From the NCBI RefSeq assembly GCF_001375535.1, contig NZ_LN831197.1, positions 2,662,098-2,726,097 of the forward strand: 64,000 nt of DNA, in the 5' to 3' direction. The translations under genes and the position numbers were made by a program. Each line of letters begins with the position of its first letter. Within the stretch, counting starts at the first letter, position 1. Of this stretch, positions 53,849-62,326 are shown piece after piece. The notes beneath the pieces are model-generated. The model did no database searches, was not told the origin of the DNA, and worked only from the letters and a program-made list of their open reading frames with translations. Source of the DNA: Bacillus niameyensis. Lineage in GTDB: Bacteria; Bacillota; Bacilli; Bacillales; Bacillaceae_C.

Positions 53849-53877
53849 ATAATAATGACCAATCAGTCAATTGTCAA
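53849..53877 (-). promoter_or_regulatory. SigA promoter of the RND gene with TetR operator in the spacer
   Basis: On the minus strand TTGACA (53872-53877) and TATTAT (53849-53854) are 17 bases apart. TGACCAATCAGTCA (53856-53869), a palindrome with TGAC/GTCA arms, fills the spacer, so a bound repressor would exclude RNA polymerase. Confidence 0.7.
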
Positions 53878-53905
53878 CAATAGACCATAGGAGAGAATAA
53901 ATAAT

Positions 53906-54736
53906 ATGGTTAAAAAACAATTAATTATGGACAAAGCATTGGAACTTTTTGCAAAACAAGGGTTTGAATCAACATCCGTTCAGCAGATAACCGAACATTG
54001 CGGAATTTCTAAAGGTGCTTTTTACCTCTCATTTAAATCAAAGGATGAGCTAATCCTAGCCTTAATTGATCACTTTATGATGCAAATCACTACAGATATT
54101 GACTATATAGTCAGAAATACGAACAAAAAACAACTTTTGTATGAATTTTATAAGGCAACTTATCATTTTTTTCATCAGCATTCAGATTTCGCCAGAATCT
54201 TTATGAAGGAACAAACGCAATCATTTAATCAAGATCTGTTTAAAAAAATGCATGAATACGACCTACACCATGGGAAACTCATTTTAACATTAATCGAACG
54301 TTTATATGGAGATAGTGTTGAGGAAACAAAGTATGACTTGGTTTATAGTATAAAAGGATTTATGAAAATGTATGCGGAGATACTATTATTCAATAGCGTT
54401 AATGTTGACTTCGATCTTCTTACTCAATCTCTTGTTGAAAAAACGAATTTACTTGCTAAGCATGTGACAATTCCATTCGTATCACGAGAGAACCACAACA
54501 TGTTAGAGTGCACAAAAAATGAAGTAACACAGAAGGAATTACTAGAGATCCTTCAACAACGGATGGCGGAAATGGATGAATCGATTGAGAAAGATTCATT
54601 GATTCTACTTGAAGAGCACTTACAAAATCCTACGTATAGTCCAGCTATTGTAAATGGTTTAATAGAAAATATTCGTATCCATCCACATTGTAAATGGATT
54701 GCATATTTACTTCGAAATTATTATGGAATACAATGA
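53906..54736 (+). CDS. TetR-family repressor of the RND pump
   Basis: A 276-residue TetR/AcrR regulator, longer than most (about 190-220). The HTH is IMDKALELFAKQGFESTSVQQIT and GISKGAFYLSFKSKDELILAL. The ligand domain reaches about residue 190, and an extra C-terminal region of about 80 residues (LLEILQQRMAEMDESIEKDS, VNGLIENIRIHPHC) is unusual. It is divergent from the RND gene with a TGAC-N6-GTCA palindrome between, so it is the likely local repressor. AGGAGAG lies before ATG 53906. Its last three codons and stop lie in one arm of the terminator hairpin shared with trpS. Confidence 0.9.
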   Translation: MVKKQLIMDKALELFAKQGFESTSVQQITEHCGISKGAFYLSFKSKDELILALIDHFMMQITTDIDYIVRNTNKKQLLYEFYKATYHFFHQHSDFARIFMKEQTQSFNQDLFKKMHEYDLHHGKLILTLIERLYGDSVEETKYDLVYSIKGFMKMYAEILLFNSVNVDFDLLTQSLVEKTNLLAKHVTIPFVSRENHNMLECTKNEVTQKELLEILQQRMAEMDESIEKDSLILLEEHLQNPTYSPAIVNGLIENIRIHPHCKWIAYLLRNYYGIQ

Positions 54737-54768
54737 ATCCATTTGGATTCATTGTATTCCAATTTTTT
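54725..54768. terminator. Terminator hairpin shared by tetR and trpS
   Basis: GGAATACAATGAATCC (54725-54740) and GGATTCATTGTATTCC (54745-54760) pair perfectly over 16 bases with loop ATTT; six T follow on the plus strand. Each arm encodes the last residues Gly-Ile-Gln and the stop of one of the two convergent genes. Confidence 0.88.
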
Positions 54769-55744
54769 GTTTAATCTCTTTTAAAAACTGACTGCTTATT
54801 GATCTTGCTGTTTCTGCCCCAACTTTTAATATCTCATCCAATTTTTCAGGGGCTGCCATAAGCTCATTATATTTCTCCCGCGGTTGTTCGAGGTATCGAT
54901 TCATGACATGGAATAGCTCCCTTTTTACATCACCCCAACCAATCCCACTTACAAACTGCTCCTTCATCTTTTCTACTTCTAACGGGGTAGCAAATTCTTT
55001 ATAAATCATAAATAGCACGGAAGCATCGGGATCCTTCGACGCTTCTGGCGGCAAGGAATCTGTTTTAATTTTATTTATCAATTTTTGTAATTTCTTCTCT
55101 TCCACAAATAATGGGATCGTATTATTATAGCTCTTACTCATCTTCCGACCGTCTAATCCTGGTAGAACAGCGGTATCTTCTTGAATTTTGTACTCGGGTA
55201 AGACGAAAGTTTCACCATAATTTTTATTAAAACTTTCAGCAATATCCCTGGCGATTTCCACATGTTGAATTTGATCCTTACCAACAGGAACGACGTCAGT
55301 CTTAAACATTAGAATATCAGCAGTCATTAAAATCGGATAATTAAATAATCCCATATTCACACCATAATCTACGTCTCTTTCCTGACTTTTGTTCTGATCT
55401 ACTATCGCTTTATAAGCATGTGCTCGATTCATTAACCCTTTGGACGAAAAGCAACCCAAAATCCAGTTCAATTCAAATATTTCAGGAACATCGGATTGGC
55501 GATAAAAGATAACTTTCTCCGGATCAAGGCCGAGTGCTAACCAAGTCGCAGCAATTCCATAGGATAACTGGCGAAACTCTTTAGCATCATGAATTTTTGT
55601 TAATCCGTGATAGTCTGCGATAAAATAGGCAGCTTCATATTCTGGAACTTTAGCTAGTTCCAAAGCAGGCTTGATCGCCCCCACATAATTCCCAACATGA
55701 ATTTGTCCGGTTGGTTTAATTCCTGTTAAAATCGTCTTTTCCAT
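54749..55744 (-). CDS. trpS: Tryptophan--tRNA ligase
   Basis: A 331-residue class I aminoacyl-tRNA synthetase. The HIGH-type motif is GQIHVGNYVG, and the KMSKS motif is GRKMSKSYNN. The sequence around YFIADYHGLTKIHD and ILGCFSSKGLMNRAHAYKAI differs from the main B. subtilis TrpS and looks like the second bacterial TrpRS type, which in some species gives indolmycin resistance (inference). ATG 55744 has GGGAGG seven bases upstream; the frame up to 55783 is leader. A T-box leader with a Trp specifier lies directly upstream. Confidence 0.93.
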   Translation of the reverse strand: MEKTILTGIKPTGQIHVGNYVGAIKPALELAKVPEYEAAYFIADYHGLTKIHDAKEFRQLSYGIAATWLALGLDPEKVIFYRQSDVPEIFELNWILGCFSSKGLMNRAHAYKAIVDQNKSQERDVDYGVNMGLFNYPILMTADILMFKTDVVPVGKDQIQHVEIARDIAESFNKNYGETFVLPEYKIQEDTAVLPGLDGRKMSKSYNNTIPLFVEEKKLQKLINKIKTDSLPPEASKDPDASVLFMIYKEFATPLEVEKMKEQFVSGIGWGDVKRELFHVMNRYLEQPREKYNELMAAPEKLDEILKVGAETARSISSQFLKEIKQKIGIQ

Positions 55745-55783
55745 TTTGCAACCTCCCTTGAAATGCAAAAAAGGGCTACTCAT

Positions 55784-56040
55784 CCAAGAAAGGACGAGTA
55801 ACCCGTGGTGCCACCTTTATTCGTTTACTTTGTAAACGCGCTTAATCCGTACAGAAACAAAAGCTCGTTTCGATACTTCGTCTCTTTTTAACGGTAAGAC
55901 TATCCGCCAAACTTACTACCCATTTCAGTTCAGAAGCTCAGAAGCCCATTCAGTCATAATTCCGCACTGATTTTCACCAACCATCAGCTCTCTGCAGCGT
56001 TCATAAAACTTACTCTTCTTCCTCATCGCTTAAAATATAT
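55784..56040 (-). promoter_or_regulatory. T-box riboswitch, tryptophan specific, upstream of trpS
   Basis: On the minus strand the leader has Stem I features (AGTA box, AGAGAGCTGATGG, GGTGAAAATCAG), a specifier region GAATGGGC with codon TGG (55946-55948), the T-box AAAGGTGGCACCACGGG (near 55800-55820), and a terminator GGGTTACTCGTCC / GGATGAGTAGCCC with TTTTTT. Uncharged tRNA-Trp would stabilise the antiterminator and allow trpS expression. Confidence 0.93.
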
Positions 56041-56047
56041 TGGATTC

Positions 56048-56076
56048 ATTTTAAAGGATAGTTATCCAAAGGTCAA
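56048..56076 (-). promoter_or_regulatory. SigA promoter of the T-box trpS transcript
   Basis: TTGACC (56071-56076) and TAAAAT (56048-56053) on the minus strand are 17 bases apart, just upstream of the T-box leader. Confidence 0.75.
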
Positions 56077-56163
56077 GATGTCTGAAAGATAACAAAAATA
56101 AGGAGTTTTCATAGTGAAAACCTGATATAATTTGATCATCATACTGAGGAAGACAGAGGTTTT

Positions 56164-56637
56164 ATGATGAAAAAGGAAATGTTAGTTTTTCGATTTGATG
56201 AGTTGATCAATGCCCCCATTGATGTTGTTTTTGATTATGTTGATGATGATGAAAAGATAAAACTTTGGAATACGCTATTAATCGAGAATGTTTATGAAAA
56301 CGAAGAAGATCGGATTCAATGCAAGCCTGGGACAAAGTTTAAAACCGTTCAAATGATTGAGAAAAAAACGATTACGGTTGATTCTGTGCTCGTTGAATAT
56401 GAAGCTCCCCATAAAATCATTATTCATTCAACTACAAAAGAAGGGGTTAGTATTACTAAATATCTTTTATCAAGGGAGCATACGCAAACACGGCTCATCG
56501 TTGAATCTAGTATTATACCAAGTAATCTATTTTATAAACTATCCACAAAAATGTTCGCCTGGGCTGGCAAGATATTTTACGAAGAGCAATATAAACGATT
56601 AATCGAATATGTTGAAAATGAGGTAGAGGATTATTAA
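56164..56637 (+). CDS. SRPBCC-family protein
   Basis: A 157-residue protein with the START/Bet v1-like (SRPBCC) fold: FDELINAPIDVVFDYVDDDEKIKLWNTLLIE at the N-terminus, a run of paired strands, and a long C-terminal helix (YEEQYKRLIEYVENEVEDY). Members bind hydrophobic ligands or act in polyketide and toxin pathways; nothing here gives a ligand. ATG 56164 with AGAGG seven bases upstream. It has its own terminator. Confidence 0.83.
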   Translation: MMKKEMLVFRFDELINAPIDVVFDYVDDDEKIKLWNTLLIENVYENEEDRIQCKPGTKFKTVQMIEKKTITVDSVLVEYEAPHKIIIHSTTKEGVSITKYLLSREHTQTRLIVESSIIPSNLFYKLSTKMFAWAGKIFYEEQYKRLIEYVENEVEDY

Positions 56638-56640
56638 GTA

Positions 56641-56673
56641 AGCAGCAACTGAGGATGCAGTTGCTGCTTTTTT
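56641..56673 (+). terminator. Terminator of the SRPBCC gene
   Basis: AGCAGCAACTG (56641-56651) and CAGTTGCTGCT (56658-56668) with a run of T. Confidence 0.93.
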
Positions 56674-56756
56674 AAATGATCTTGAGAATAATATCTCGTT
56701 TGCTTCGTTGTATTAAATGAAGAGGCTTTTCATTAGATGAGAAAGGAGTGGCATAT

Positions 56757-57320
56757 TTGGAAAAGTCCACCACTAATTTTATTGTTCGACTTAAGAAACA
56801 AAAAGAAGATGCTTTAGAATTTATTATCGATACATACATGCCTTTTGTGAAAGCTATCGCGATAAAGATTTTATCTCAGCATAACATGTGTGCAGTCGAT
56901 GAATGTGTGAACGATGTATTTTTATCCGTCTGGCAAAATGCACATCAATTTAAAGGTGACGAGGCGGATTTCAAAAAGTGGATCGGAATGATCACAAAAT
57001 ACAAGGCTATTGATTTGTATCGCCAATTAGATAAACAGCATGAAAGAGAAAAAAATCCAGTTGCTTTAGAAACAGTGGCACAGAATGAAGACATCCAAGC
57101 ACAAATATTAAAGACAGAAGAGAAAAATGAGCTGTTATTCGCAATCAGTAAATTAGATAAATTGGACCGTGAAATCTTTATGATGAAATATTACTTGGAG
57201 CTTTCAAATAGTGAAGTGGCAGATGCACTCGGAATAACAAAAGCAGCTGTTGATAACCGTTTATACCGTGGCAAGAAAAAGTTGGCAGCCAACATTCAAT
57301 TGAAGGAGCGATTTGTATGA
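56757..57320 (+). CDS. ECF-type RNA polymerase sigma factor (second system)
   Basis: A 187-residue sigma-70 factor with regions 2 and 4: EFIIDTYMPFVKAIAIKIL, AVDECVNDVFLSVWQNAHQFKG, then LDKLDREIFMMKYYLELSNSEVADALGITKAAVDNRLYRGKKKL. The TTG at 56757 lies eight bases after GGAG; the GTG at 56748 overlaps that site. The ATGA overlap with the DUF4179 gene shows a coupled sigma/anti-sigma pair. I saw no clear ECF-type promoter upstream. Confidence 0.92.
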   Translation: MEKSTTNFIVRLKKQKEDALEFIIDTYMPFVKAIAIKILSQHNMCAVDECVNDVFLSVWQNAHQFKGDEADFKKWIGMITKYKAIDLYRQLDKQHEREKNPVALETVAQNEDIQAQILKTEEKNELLFAISKLDKLDREIFMMKYYLELSNSEVADALGITKAAVDNRLYRGKKKLAANIQLKERFV

Positions 57321-58339
57321 CGAAGTATAAAGATTTGGCTAATTTAGATATAGACACAATTGAGCCTGTTGATGTTTCCCCATTTGAAAAGGCAAAGGTC
57401 AAACAACATGTACTCCAAAAGAGTAAACGTAAAAAAACTATGGTCTGGCGGAACATTGCTGCTGCAGTAGTCATAGTTGTTGGCAGTACGATTACACTCG
57501 GATACACTTTTCCATCTGTTGCTTCGCAAATTCCATTTATGCAAAACGTTATTAGTTATTTCGAAGGATACAAGCATTTCGATGAATTTTCAACAGAAAT
57601 TGGCCTATCAGAAACAAGTAACGGAACGACTATTATGATTGATCAGGCAGTCTATGATGGAACGACCATTACTGTCTCTTATGCGCTTGAAACAGCAAAA
57701 GAATTCGAGGAAGATATTAAGTTCCGACCTCCCTTCGAATTTGATGTCGTAGGGGCATATGGAATGGGAAGCACTTCAAAAATAGAAAAAATAGGTGACA
57801 CGCGTTATGTAGGAGTTAGCAGCTTTACCCCCATGTTTAAGAAAAATGAAGCTGAACCGGAAACCGTACAAATTACTTGGAAGCCAACAGCGTTTACAGA
57901 TTACGATGGGAATACGCTTTTTGAAGGAGATTGGTCATTTGACTTTGCGCTCACAAGAGTTAATGGTGAGAAACTATTAATGAACGAGGCTACGACTACG
58001 GAAGGGATAACACTTGTCATACGCTCTATCGAACAAACAAATGTGTCAACAATCATACAATATGAACAAACGATCAATGAATCCATCGCTGAAAATTGGC
58101 CAGAAGTTTCACCCGTCTTTGAAATTAGAGATGACTTAGGGAATGTATATGCGCATGGTGAAGGTGGGGGCGGAGTGTCCTACGATAACGGGAAAATCCT
58201 TTACGGGACTACCACTTTTGAGCCTCTTCACAAAAATGCAAGAAAACTTATCATTCAGCCAACAGCCATTCTTAGCCTTCTTCAAGGAAAGGGCCACGAA
58301 AAAGTGCTTATGGATCCAATTGAGATTGAGTTGAAGTAG
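57317..58339 (+). CDS. DUF4179-domain anti-sigma factor
   Basis: A 340-residue membrane protein. A cytoplasmic N-terminus (about 1-42) should hold the sigma factor; a membrane helix (about 43-63, WRNIAAAVVIVVGSTITLGYTF) is followed by the DUF4179 extracellular domain (AVYDGTTITVSYALET and later strands) and a beta-rich C-terminal domain. It overlaps the sigma gene by four bases (ATGA). The pair may respond to envelope stress; no target is seen next to it. Terminator follows. Confidence 0.9.
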   Translation: MTKYKDLANLDIDTIEPVDVSPFEKAKVKQHVLQKSKRKKTMVWRNIAAAVVIVVGSTITLGYTFPSVASQIPFMQNVISYFEGYKHFDEFSTEIGLSETSNGTTIMIDQAVYDGTTITVSYALETAKEFEEDIKFRPPFEFDVVGAYGMGSTSKIEKIGDTRYVGVSSFTPMFKKNEAEPETVQITWKPTAFTDYDGNTLFEGDWSFDFALTRVNGEKLLMNEATTTEGITLVIRSIEQTNVSTIIQYEQTINESIAENWPEVSPVFEIRDDLGNVYAHGEGGGGVSYDNGKILYGTTTFEPLHKNARKLIIQPTAILSLLQGKGHEKVLMDPIEIELK

Positions 58340-58356
58340 CGGCGAAGAAATACGAG

Positions 58357-58388
58357 AAAACCGTCTAATGTTTATTGGACGGTTTTCT
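58357..58388. terminator. Terminator between convergent genes
   Basis: AAAACCGTC (58357-58365) and GACGGTTTT (58378-58386) between the anti-sigma and GNAT genes, overlapping the end of the latter. Confidence 0.82.
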
Positions 58389-58929
58389 TCGTTTGAATGC
58401 GTACTACCTCACCCACAGTCTTCGGTATGTAACCATAAAATCTTTCGGCCTTATACGAATGAATCTGCTCGTATACTTTTCTCATTGCTTTATAGATTTC
58501 AGTTTCTTCTATTTCCTCCTTTGACCAATACAATATATCCATTCTCATTTCACTTTTTGCCGCAAGGGCTTGAAATTGATAAACGATGGAGGTTGCATGT
58601 CGAAAACCTTCTCGGTTATAAAAGTGAAGCCGTCTTTCCGTGTCAGAATCCTCTGGATTGATCTCTTCCACTTCCAAAATAATCGGCTTATTTTTAGCCT
58701 TCAGCCTCTCCATTAATTGATGACCAATCCCCTTCCCACGTGATTTTTCTGATACCCATAAAAAATCAATAAAAAGGAATGAGTCAAACTCTGCATACAT
58801 AACAATGTGATATTCTCCCTCATCTTTAAAGTAGAGATCTTCTTTTTCAGATAACAGAGATTCAAATTGTGATTGCAATTTCATTTCACCAATCGGAAAA
58901 TAAGTATTTAACTTTTCAAACCAGTTCAT
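58372..58929 (-). CDS. GNAT-family N-acetyltransferase
   Basis: A 185-residue GNAT protein: FLFIDFLWVSEKSRGKGIGHQLMERL holds the acetyl-CoA loop (R-G-K-G-I-G), then KNKPIILEVEEINPE and RRLHFYNREGF. Residues after about 140 form a longer basic tail. The acceptor is unknown. ATG 58929 with GAGGGAG upstream. It follows the methyltransferase gene by 34 bases and may share its transcript. Confidence 0.87.
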   Translation of the reverse strand: MNWFEKLNTYFPIGEMKLQSQFESLLSEKEDLYFKDEGEYHIVMYAEFDSFLFIDFLWVSEKSRGKGIGHQLMERLKAKNKPIILEVEEINPEDSDTERRLHFYNREGFRHATSIVYQFQALAAKSEMRMDILYWSKEEIEETEIYKAMRKVYEQIHSYKAERFYGYIPKTVGEVVRIQTKKTVQ

Positions 58930-58963
58930 TTATGTAACTCCCTCGCTGTCTATGAGTTTGTAT

Positions 58964-59704
58964 TTAATTATCCGATCTCCCACTTTTTTTCACAACAAAA
59001 GTAACTGCCTTTGTTTTTAACAACACAGGCTTTTCACCACGATTAATGGTATATTCCAATCGTTTCACTTCTGTTTGTAAAATGTCCCAGTTCCTATAGA
59101 TGGCTCTTAGTTTGTTTAACAATTTTTCAGTAGAAAGATTAACTTCCATCAAGGCGTTTAAACTCTCATTAGTATCCAGATCGATTTCTTCAACTTCAGA
59201 ATTGACGACCAAACCATTGATTCCATTAACCTTTGTACCTGCCGCCATTTGTTGGATAACTCTCTCAAACTTTTCTTCTGTAACAACATGTTCCAAACTC
59301 GAAACAGCGATAATGAAATCAAATTCATTAGGTTTTATTTGGTAATCCCCTATATCAGCTTTTACAGATTCAATAACATCTCGAACCTGATATGTTTCGC
59401 TGTAGTCGATTAATTTTTCCAGTGCCGAATCCAATAAATCTACACAAACAACTTGTCCGCCATTGTCTTTAATAGCTTGAGCGATCGGAATGCTATTTCT
59501 GCCGACACCAGAACCTAAATCAAGTACTTTTGGTTGATCTATCTTTTGGATGAAGGGAATTAAATCCAGCACAGCTTTTACAGGTTTATGTAACCAAGAT
59601 CCTTCTTTAAACAACTCATATTGATCATAGCAATGGTCATGATAATTCTTCTCTTCTTTTCGAATATGTTCAACTCGATTCAATGCTATCAGAGCCTTTT
59701 CCAT
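58964..59704 (-). CDS. Class I SAM-dependent methyltransferase
   Basis: A 246-residue methyltransferase. Motif I is KVLDLGSGVGRNSIPIAQ (about 59-76), followed by VVCVDLLDSALEKLIDYS, the acidic ESVKADIGDYQI and FDFIIAVSSLEHVV. The N-terminal 55 residues are helical. Substrate unknown. ATG 59704 has GGGGGTGA five bases upstream and is preferred over 59752, which overlaps the upstream gene. It starts 17 bases after the phosphatase stop, so phosphatase - methyltransferase - GNAT is a likely operon. Confidence 0.88.
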   Translation of the reverse strand: MEKALIALNRVEHIRKEEKNYHDHCYDQYELFKEGSWLHKPVKAVLDLIPFIQKIDQPKVLDLGSGVGRNSIPIAQAIKDNGGQVVCVDLLDSALEKLIDYSETYQVRDVIESVKADIGDYQIKPNEFDFIIAVSSLEHVVTEEKFERVIQQMAAGTKVNGINGLVVNSEVEEIDLDTNESLNALMEVNLSTEKLLNKLRAIYRNWDILQTEVKRLEYTINRGEKPVLLKTKAVTFVVKKSGRSDN

Positions 59705-59720
59705 GCTGGTCACCCCCAAA

Positions 59721-60305
59721 TTACATATTTTTATATTTTGAGAGATGGCCAACTTGATTAAAGTCCTTTATCCCCCATTTACCTTCAAGAAATTGAACAG
59801 TACTTATACCACCATTGATCAGTCTAGTCTTCCCCGAACCAATTTCTTTTTCTGATAAAATCGCCAAAATAGAATTAATTACAGCACCATGGGCTACAAG
59901 TATGACATTTCCGTTTGGAACTTGTTGGTGAATCTTTTCAAGACCAGCCATCACACGCTGATTCAGTGACTCTCTATCCTCTTGATTTGGAATTTGTTTA
60001 TTAGGAAAAGCCGTGTTTCTCTCTTCTGCTGTCATCCCTTCAGCATCTCCATATGACCTTTCAATAAAATCTTCCATTACCATCAATGGAAGATGCAATC
60101 CTTCGTTTATAACTTCTGCTGTGCGTTTTGCCCTTTTTAAAGGACTAGTTATAATTAAATCCCAGTTAGAGCCTTGTAAAATATCTCTACATTCCCTTGC
60201 TTGTTGCAATCCTGTTGCATTTAAAGGTATATCTGTTTTCCCTTGTACTTTCCCTAAAGCATTCCAATCCGTTTCCCCATGTCTAATAATACAAATCGTC
60301 GTTAT
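59721..60305 (-). CDS. Histidine phosphatase (YhfR-like) with apparent ATA start
   Basis: A 194-residue phosphoglycerate-mutase-like phosphatase. A start at ATG 60209 would cut off the RHG motif, but the same frame is open up to a TAA near 60330 and encodes TTICIIRHGETDWNALGK, then LIITSPLKRAKRTAE, and VILVAHGAVINSIL with the second catalytic His. Thus the active site is complete only with the extension. There is no ATG, GTG or TTG; an AAAGGGG site lies eight bases before ATA at 60305, where the family has M-T-T/M-T-A. B. subtilis YhfR is of nearly the same length. Either AUA initiates, or the start codon was lost, or the base is an error. Confidence 0.82.
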   Translation of the reverse strand: MTTICIIRHGETDWNALGKVQGKTDIPLNATGLQQARECRDILQGSNWDLIITSPLKRAKRTAEVINEGLHLPLMVMEDFIERSYGDAEGMTAEERNTAFPNKQIPNQEDRESLNQRVMAGLEKIHQQVPNGNVILVAHGAVINSILAILSEKEIGSGKTRLINGGISTVQFLEGKWGIKDFNQVGHLSKYKNM

Positions 60306-60611
60306 TTTGAAAACCCCTTTTCCTTTTATATATTATTGGCAAGCACAAACCTTTCCGAAGATTATAGCAAATTATTCTTAATTTTATTATAATACTTCCA
60401 AAATAAATTGAAACTTCAACAAGTGGGGGTCTTACAGCAAGTTAAGGCAGGATAAAAGCGATCACTTTCTTATATTCCCTGACTCTGCGGGCGTCCTGAG
60501 AGCATTGTTTTCGAAGGGACTGGGATTTAAGTAAACTTTTGATTAATGTAGCTTCGTCCTTTTTTATACAGTAAAAGGACTCGAATAGATCGAATCCTTT
60601 CACAAATAATA
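60306..60611. other. Intergenic region with no gene
   Basis: About 305 bases between the phosphatase and the TetR gene. It holds only the TetR terminator hairpin; no coding frame or other signal was seen. Confidence 0.5.
60570..60601 (-). terminator. Terminator of the tetR/ABC operon
   Basis: AAAGGACTCGA (60574-60584) and TCGAATCCTTT (60590-60600) form a stem with one mismatch; the minus-strand tail is CCTTTTAC. Confidence 0.65.
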
Positions 60612-61259
60612 TTATTCCTTCGGAGCCAACCCATTTTTCAAGAATTCTAACGTCCGATTAATCTCCACCTCATCATTCCAATTTTCAGGTGAGATGACAT
60701 ATTTTGTGACGAAAAAGCCAAGTAAAGCAGATGCGACGAGTCGAATAACCGTATCAGGATCCATGTCGATAATTTGCCCTTTAGATTGATAGTGGGCCAC
60801 AATCTGGCTAAATCTCGAATAGACCTTTTTTCCAATTTGTTCGATGAATTGTTCTCTTAACTCTGCATGGAAGGGGATTTCCTGTAGCAATATTCTTATA
60901 ACCGCCATGTTATTCTCGAGGAACTTCCGACGATTTTCAACCATTGCTTTCAAAAAGTCTTCAAAGTGATCATATTTTTGATCCAATACTTTATTTAATT
61001 CTTTAATGACAATCGGTCCAATCAATTTCACCATCATTGGAGAAACAATTGTCATCAACAGATCTTTTTTTGTTTTATAATGTCTAAAAATGGTGCCTTC
61101 CGCGACACCCGCTTTTTTGGCTATTTCGCTCGTTGACGTTGCCGCAAAGCCCTTTTCAGCAAAAGCCTCTGTTGCCGCAGCCAAAATCTTTCTCTGTTTT
61201 TCCGTTAATCCCTCTTGATTAAGGAGAACATCATTAATCGTATTATGTTCTTCTGACAT
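60612..61259 (-). CDS. TetR-family regulator of the ABC exporter
   Basis: A 215-residue TetR regulator with [27 protein letters not shown] and [19 protein letters not shown], and a helical ligand domain. It is third in the ABC - permease - TetR operon. Two AGTGA-N4-TCACT palindromes flank the operon's promoter, the expected layout for self-repressed export operons. Ligand unknown. Confidence 0.92.
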   Translation of the reverse strand: MSEEHNTINDVLLNQEGLTEKQRKILAAATEAFAEKGFAATSTSEIAKKAGVAEGTIFRHYKTKKDLLMTIVSPMMVKLIGPIVIKELNKVLDQKYDHFEDFLKAMVENRRKFLENNMAVIRILLQEIPFHAELREQFIEQIGKKVYSRFSQIVAHYQSKGQIIDMDPDTVIRLVASALLGFFVTKYVISPENWNDEVEINRTLEFLKNGLAPKE

Positions 61260-61303
61260 CGAAAAGCTCCTTTACAATCGCTCTGTATTAATGTCATTAT
61301 AGC

Positions 61304-62326
61304 TTAAATGCGACGATATTTTCTAAGGGCAAAAATATTTAAGGTCACGAAAATAAGTGAGAATCCGATCAAGGCAAGAATATCCAAATAAATATCACCC
61401 CAACCACTCCCCCTAATCATGACATTTTTTAAGGCATCAGCTGCATAATACAATGGCGTAAAAGGCCCTATCCAACTAAGCCACCCGGAGATCGTTTCCA
61501 AGTTAAAAAGTCCCGAAAAGAATATTTGCGGTATGATAACAATCGGAATAAATTGCATCATCTGAAATTCATTGTTTGCAAAAGCAGATAACAGGGTGCC
61601 CAGTGTAAGTGCGGTTAAAGATAGCATAAAGGTAATCATTAACACATAAATAAGTGCTCCATCCATAAACATTCCAAGCACATAAATGGCATAAACAGTG
61701 ATAATAGTCGCTTGAATTAAAGAAAACACTCCGAAGCCGAGTATATAGCCGACGACAATCTCCCATTTTCTTAGTGGGCTAGATAAGAGCCTTTCGAGCG
61801 TTCCTGTTGTTCGCTCACGTAAAAAGGAAATACCCGCAATGAGAAATACGAAGAAGAAGATAAAGAATCCCACTAGGTAAGGTCCAAAATAATCAAACTG
61901 CTCCATCTCATCCGATCCATGTAAGTAATCGACTTTTAATTCAGCAGCCGTACCATTCGCTTTGGTCAAGTTAGCTTGAATCCATTTCATAACAGCACCA
62001 GACTTGCTTGGATCACTACCTTCAATAAATATAGCAGGAGATTGATTTGTAAATACTACGTATCCATCGATCTTTTGGTTAGCTAAATCTGCCTTTGCCA
62101 TTTCTTGATTATGATATTCCGTTACTTTTGCATCTTCAACATTCATCTGTTCCAAGATGACATCTGGAACATTAACAAGACCAACTTTAGAAATATAATC
62201 ATTTCCGCTGAAAACTAAATAAACCATTGAGAGAACAAGAATAGGAGCAAAGATTAACAAGCCTAAAGTTCTTTTGTCCCGTACAATTTGGCGCAGAATT
62301 CTTGTAACTAAAGCAAAAACTCTCAT
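61304..62326 (-). CDS. ABC-2 type exporter permease
   Basis: A 340-residue ABC-2 membrane protein: an N-terminal helix (about 20-40), a long extracellular loop (about 45-145) and five further helices. LRERTTGTLERLLSSPLRKWEIVVGY is the ABC-2 signature, and NEFQMMQFIPIVIIPQIFFSGLFNLETI a second one. It pairs with the ATPase encoded upstream (overlap of one base, TAATG) to export drugs or a metabolite. Full length. Confidence 0.92.
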   Translation of the reverse strand: MRVFALVTRILRQIVRDKRTLGLLIFAPILVLSMVYLVFSGNDYISKVGLVNVPDVILEQMNVEDAKVTEYHNQEMAKADLANQKIDGYVVFTNQSPAIFIEGSDPSKSGAVMKWIQANLTKANGTAAELKVDYLHGSDEMEQFDYFGPYLVGFFIFFFVFLIAGISFLRERTTGTLERLLSSPLRKWEIVVGYILGFGVFSLIQATIITVYAIYVLGMFMDGALIYVLMITFMLSLTALTLGTLLSAFANNEFQMMQFIPIVIIPQIFFSGLFNLETISGWLSWIGPFTPLYYAADALKNVMIRGSGWGDIYLDILALIGFSLIFVTLNIFALRKYRRI

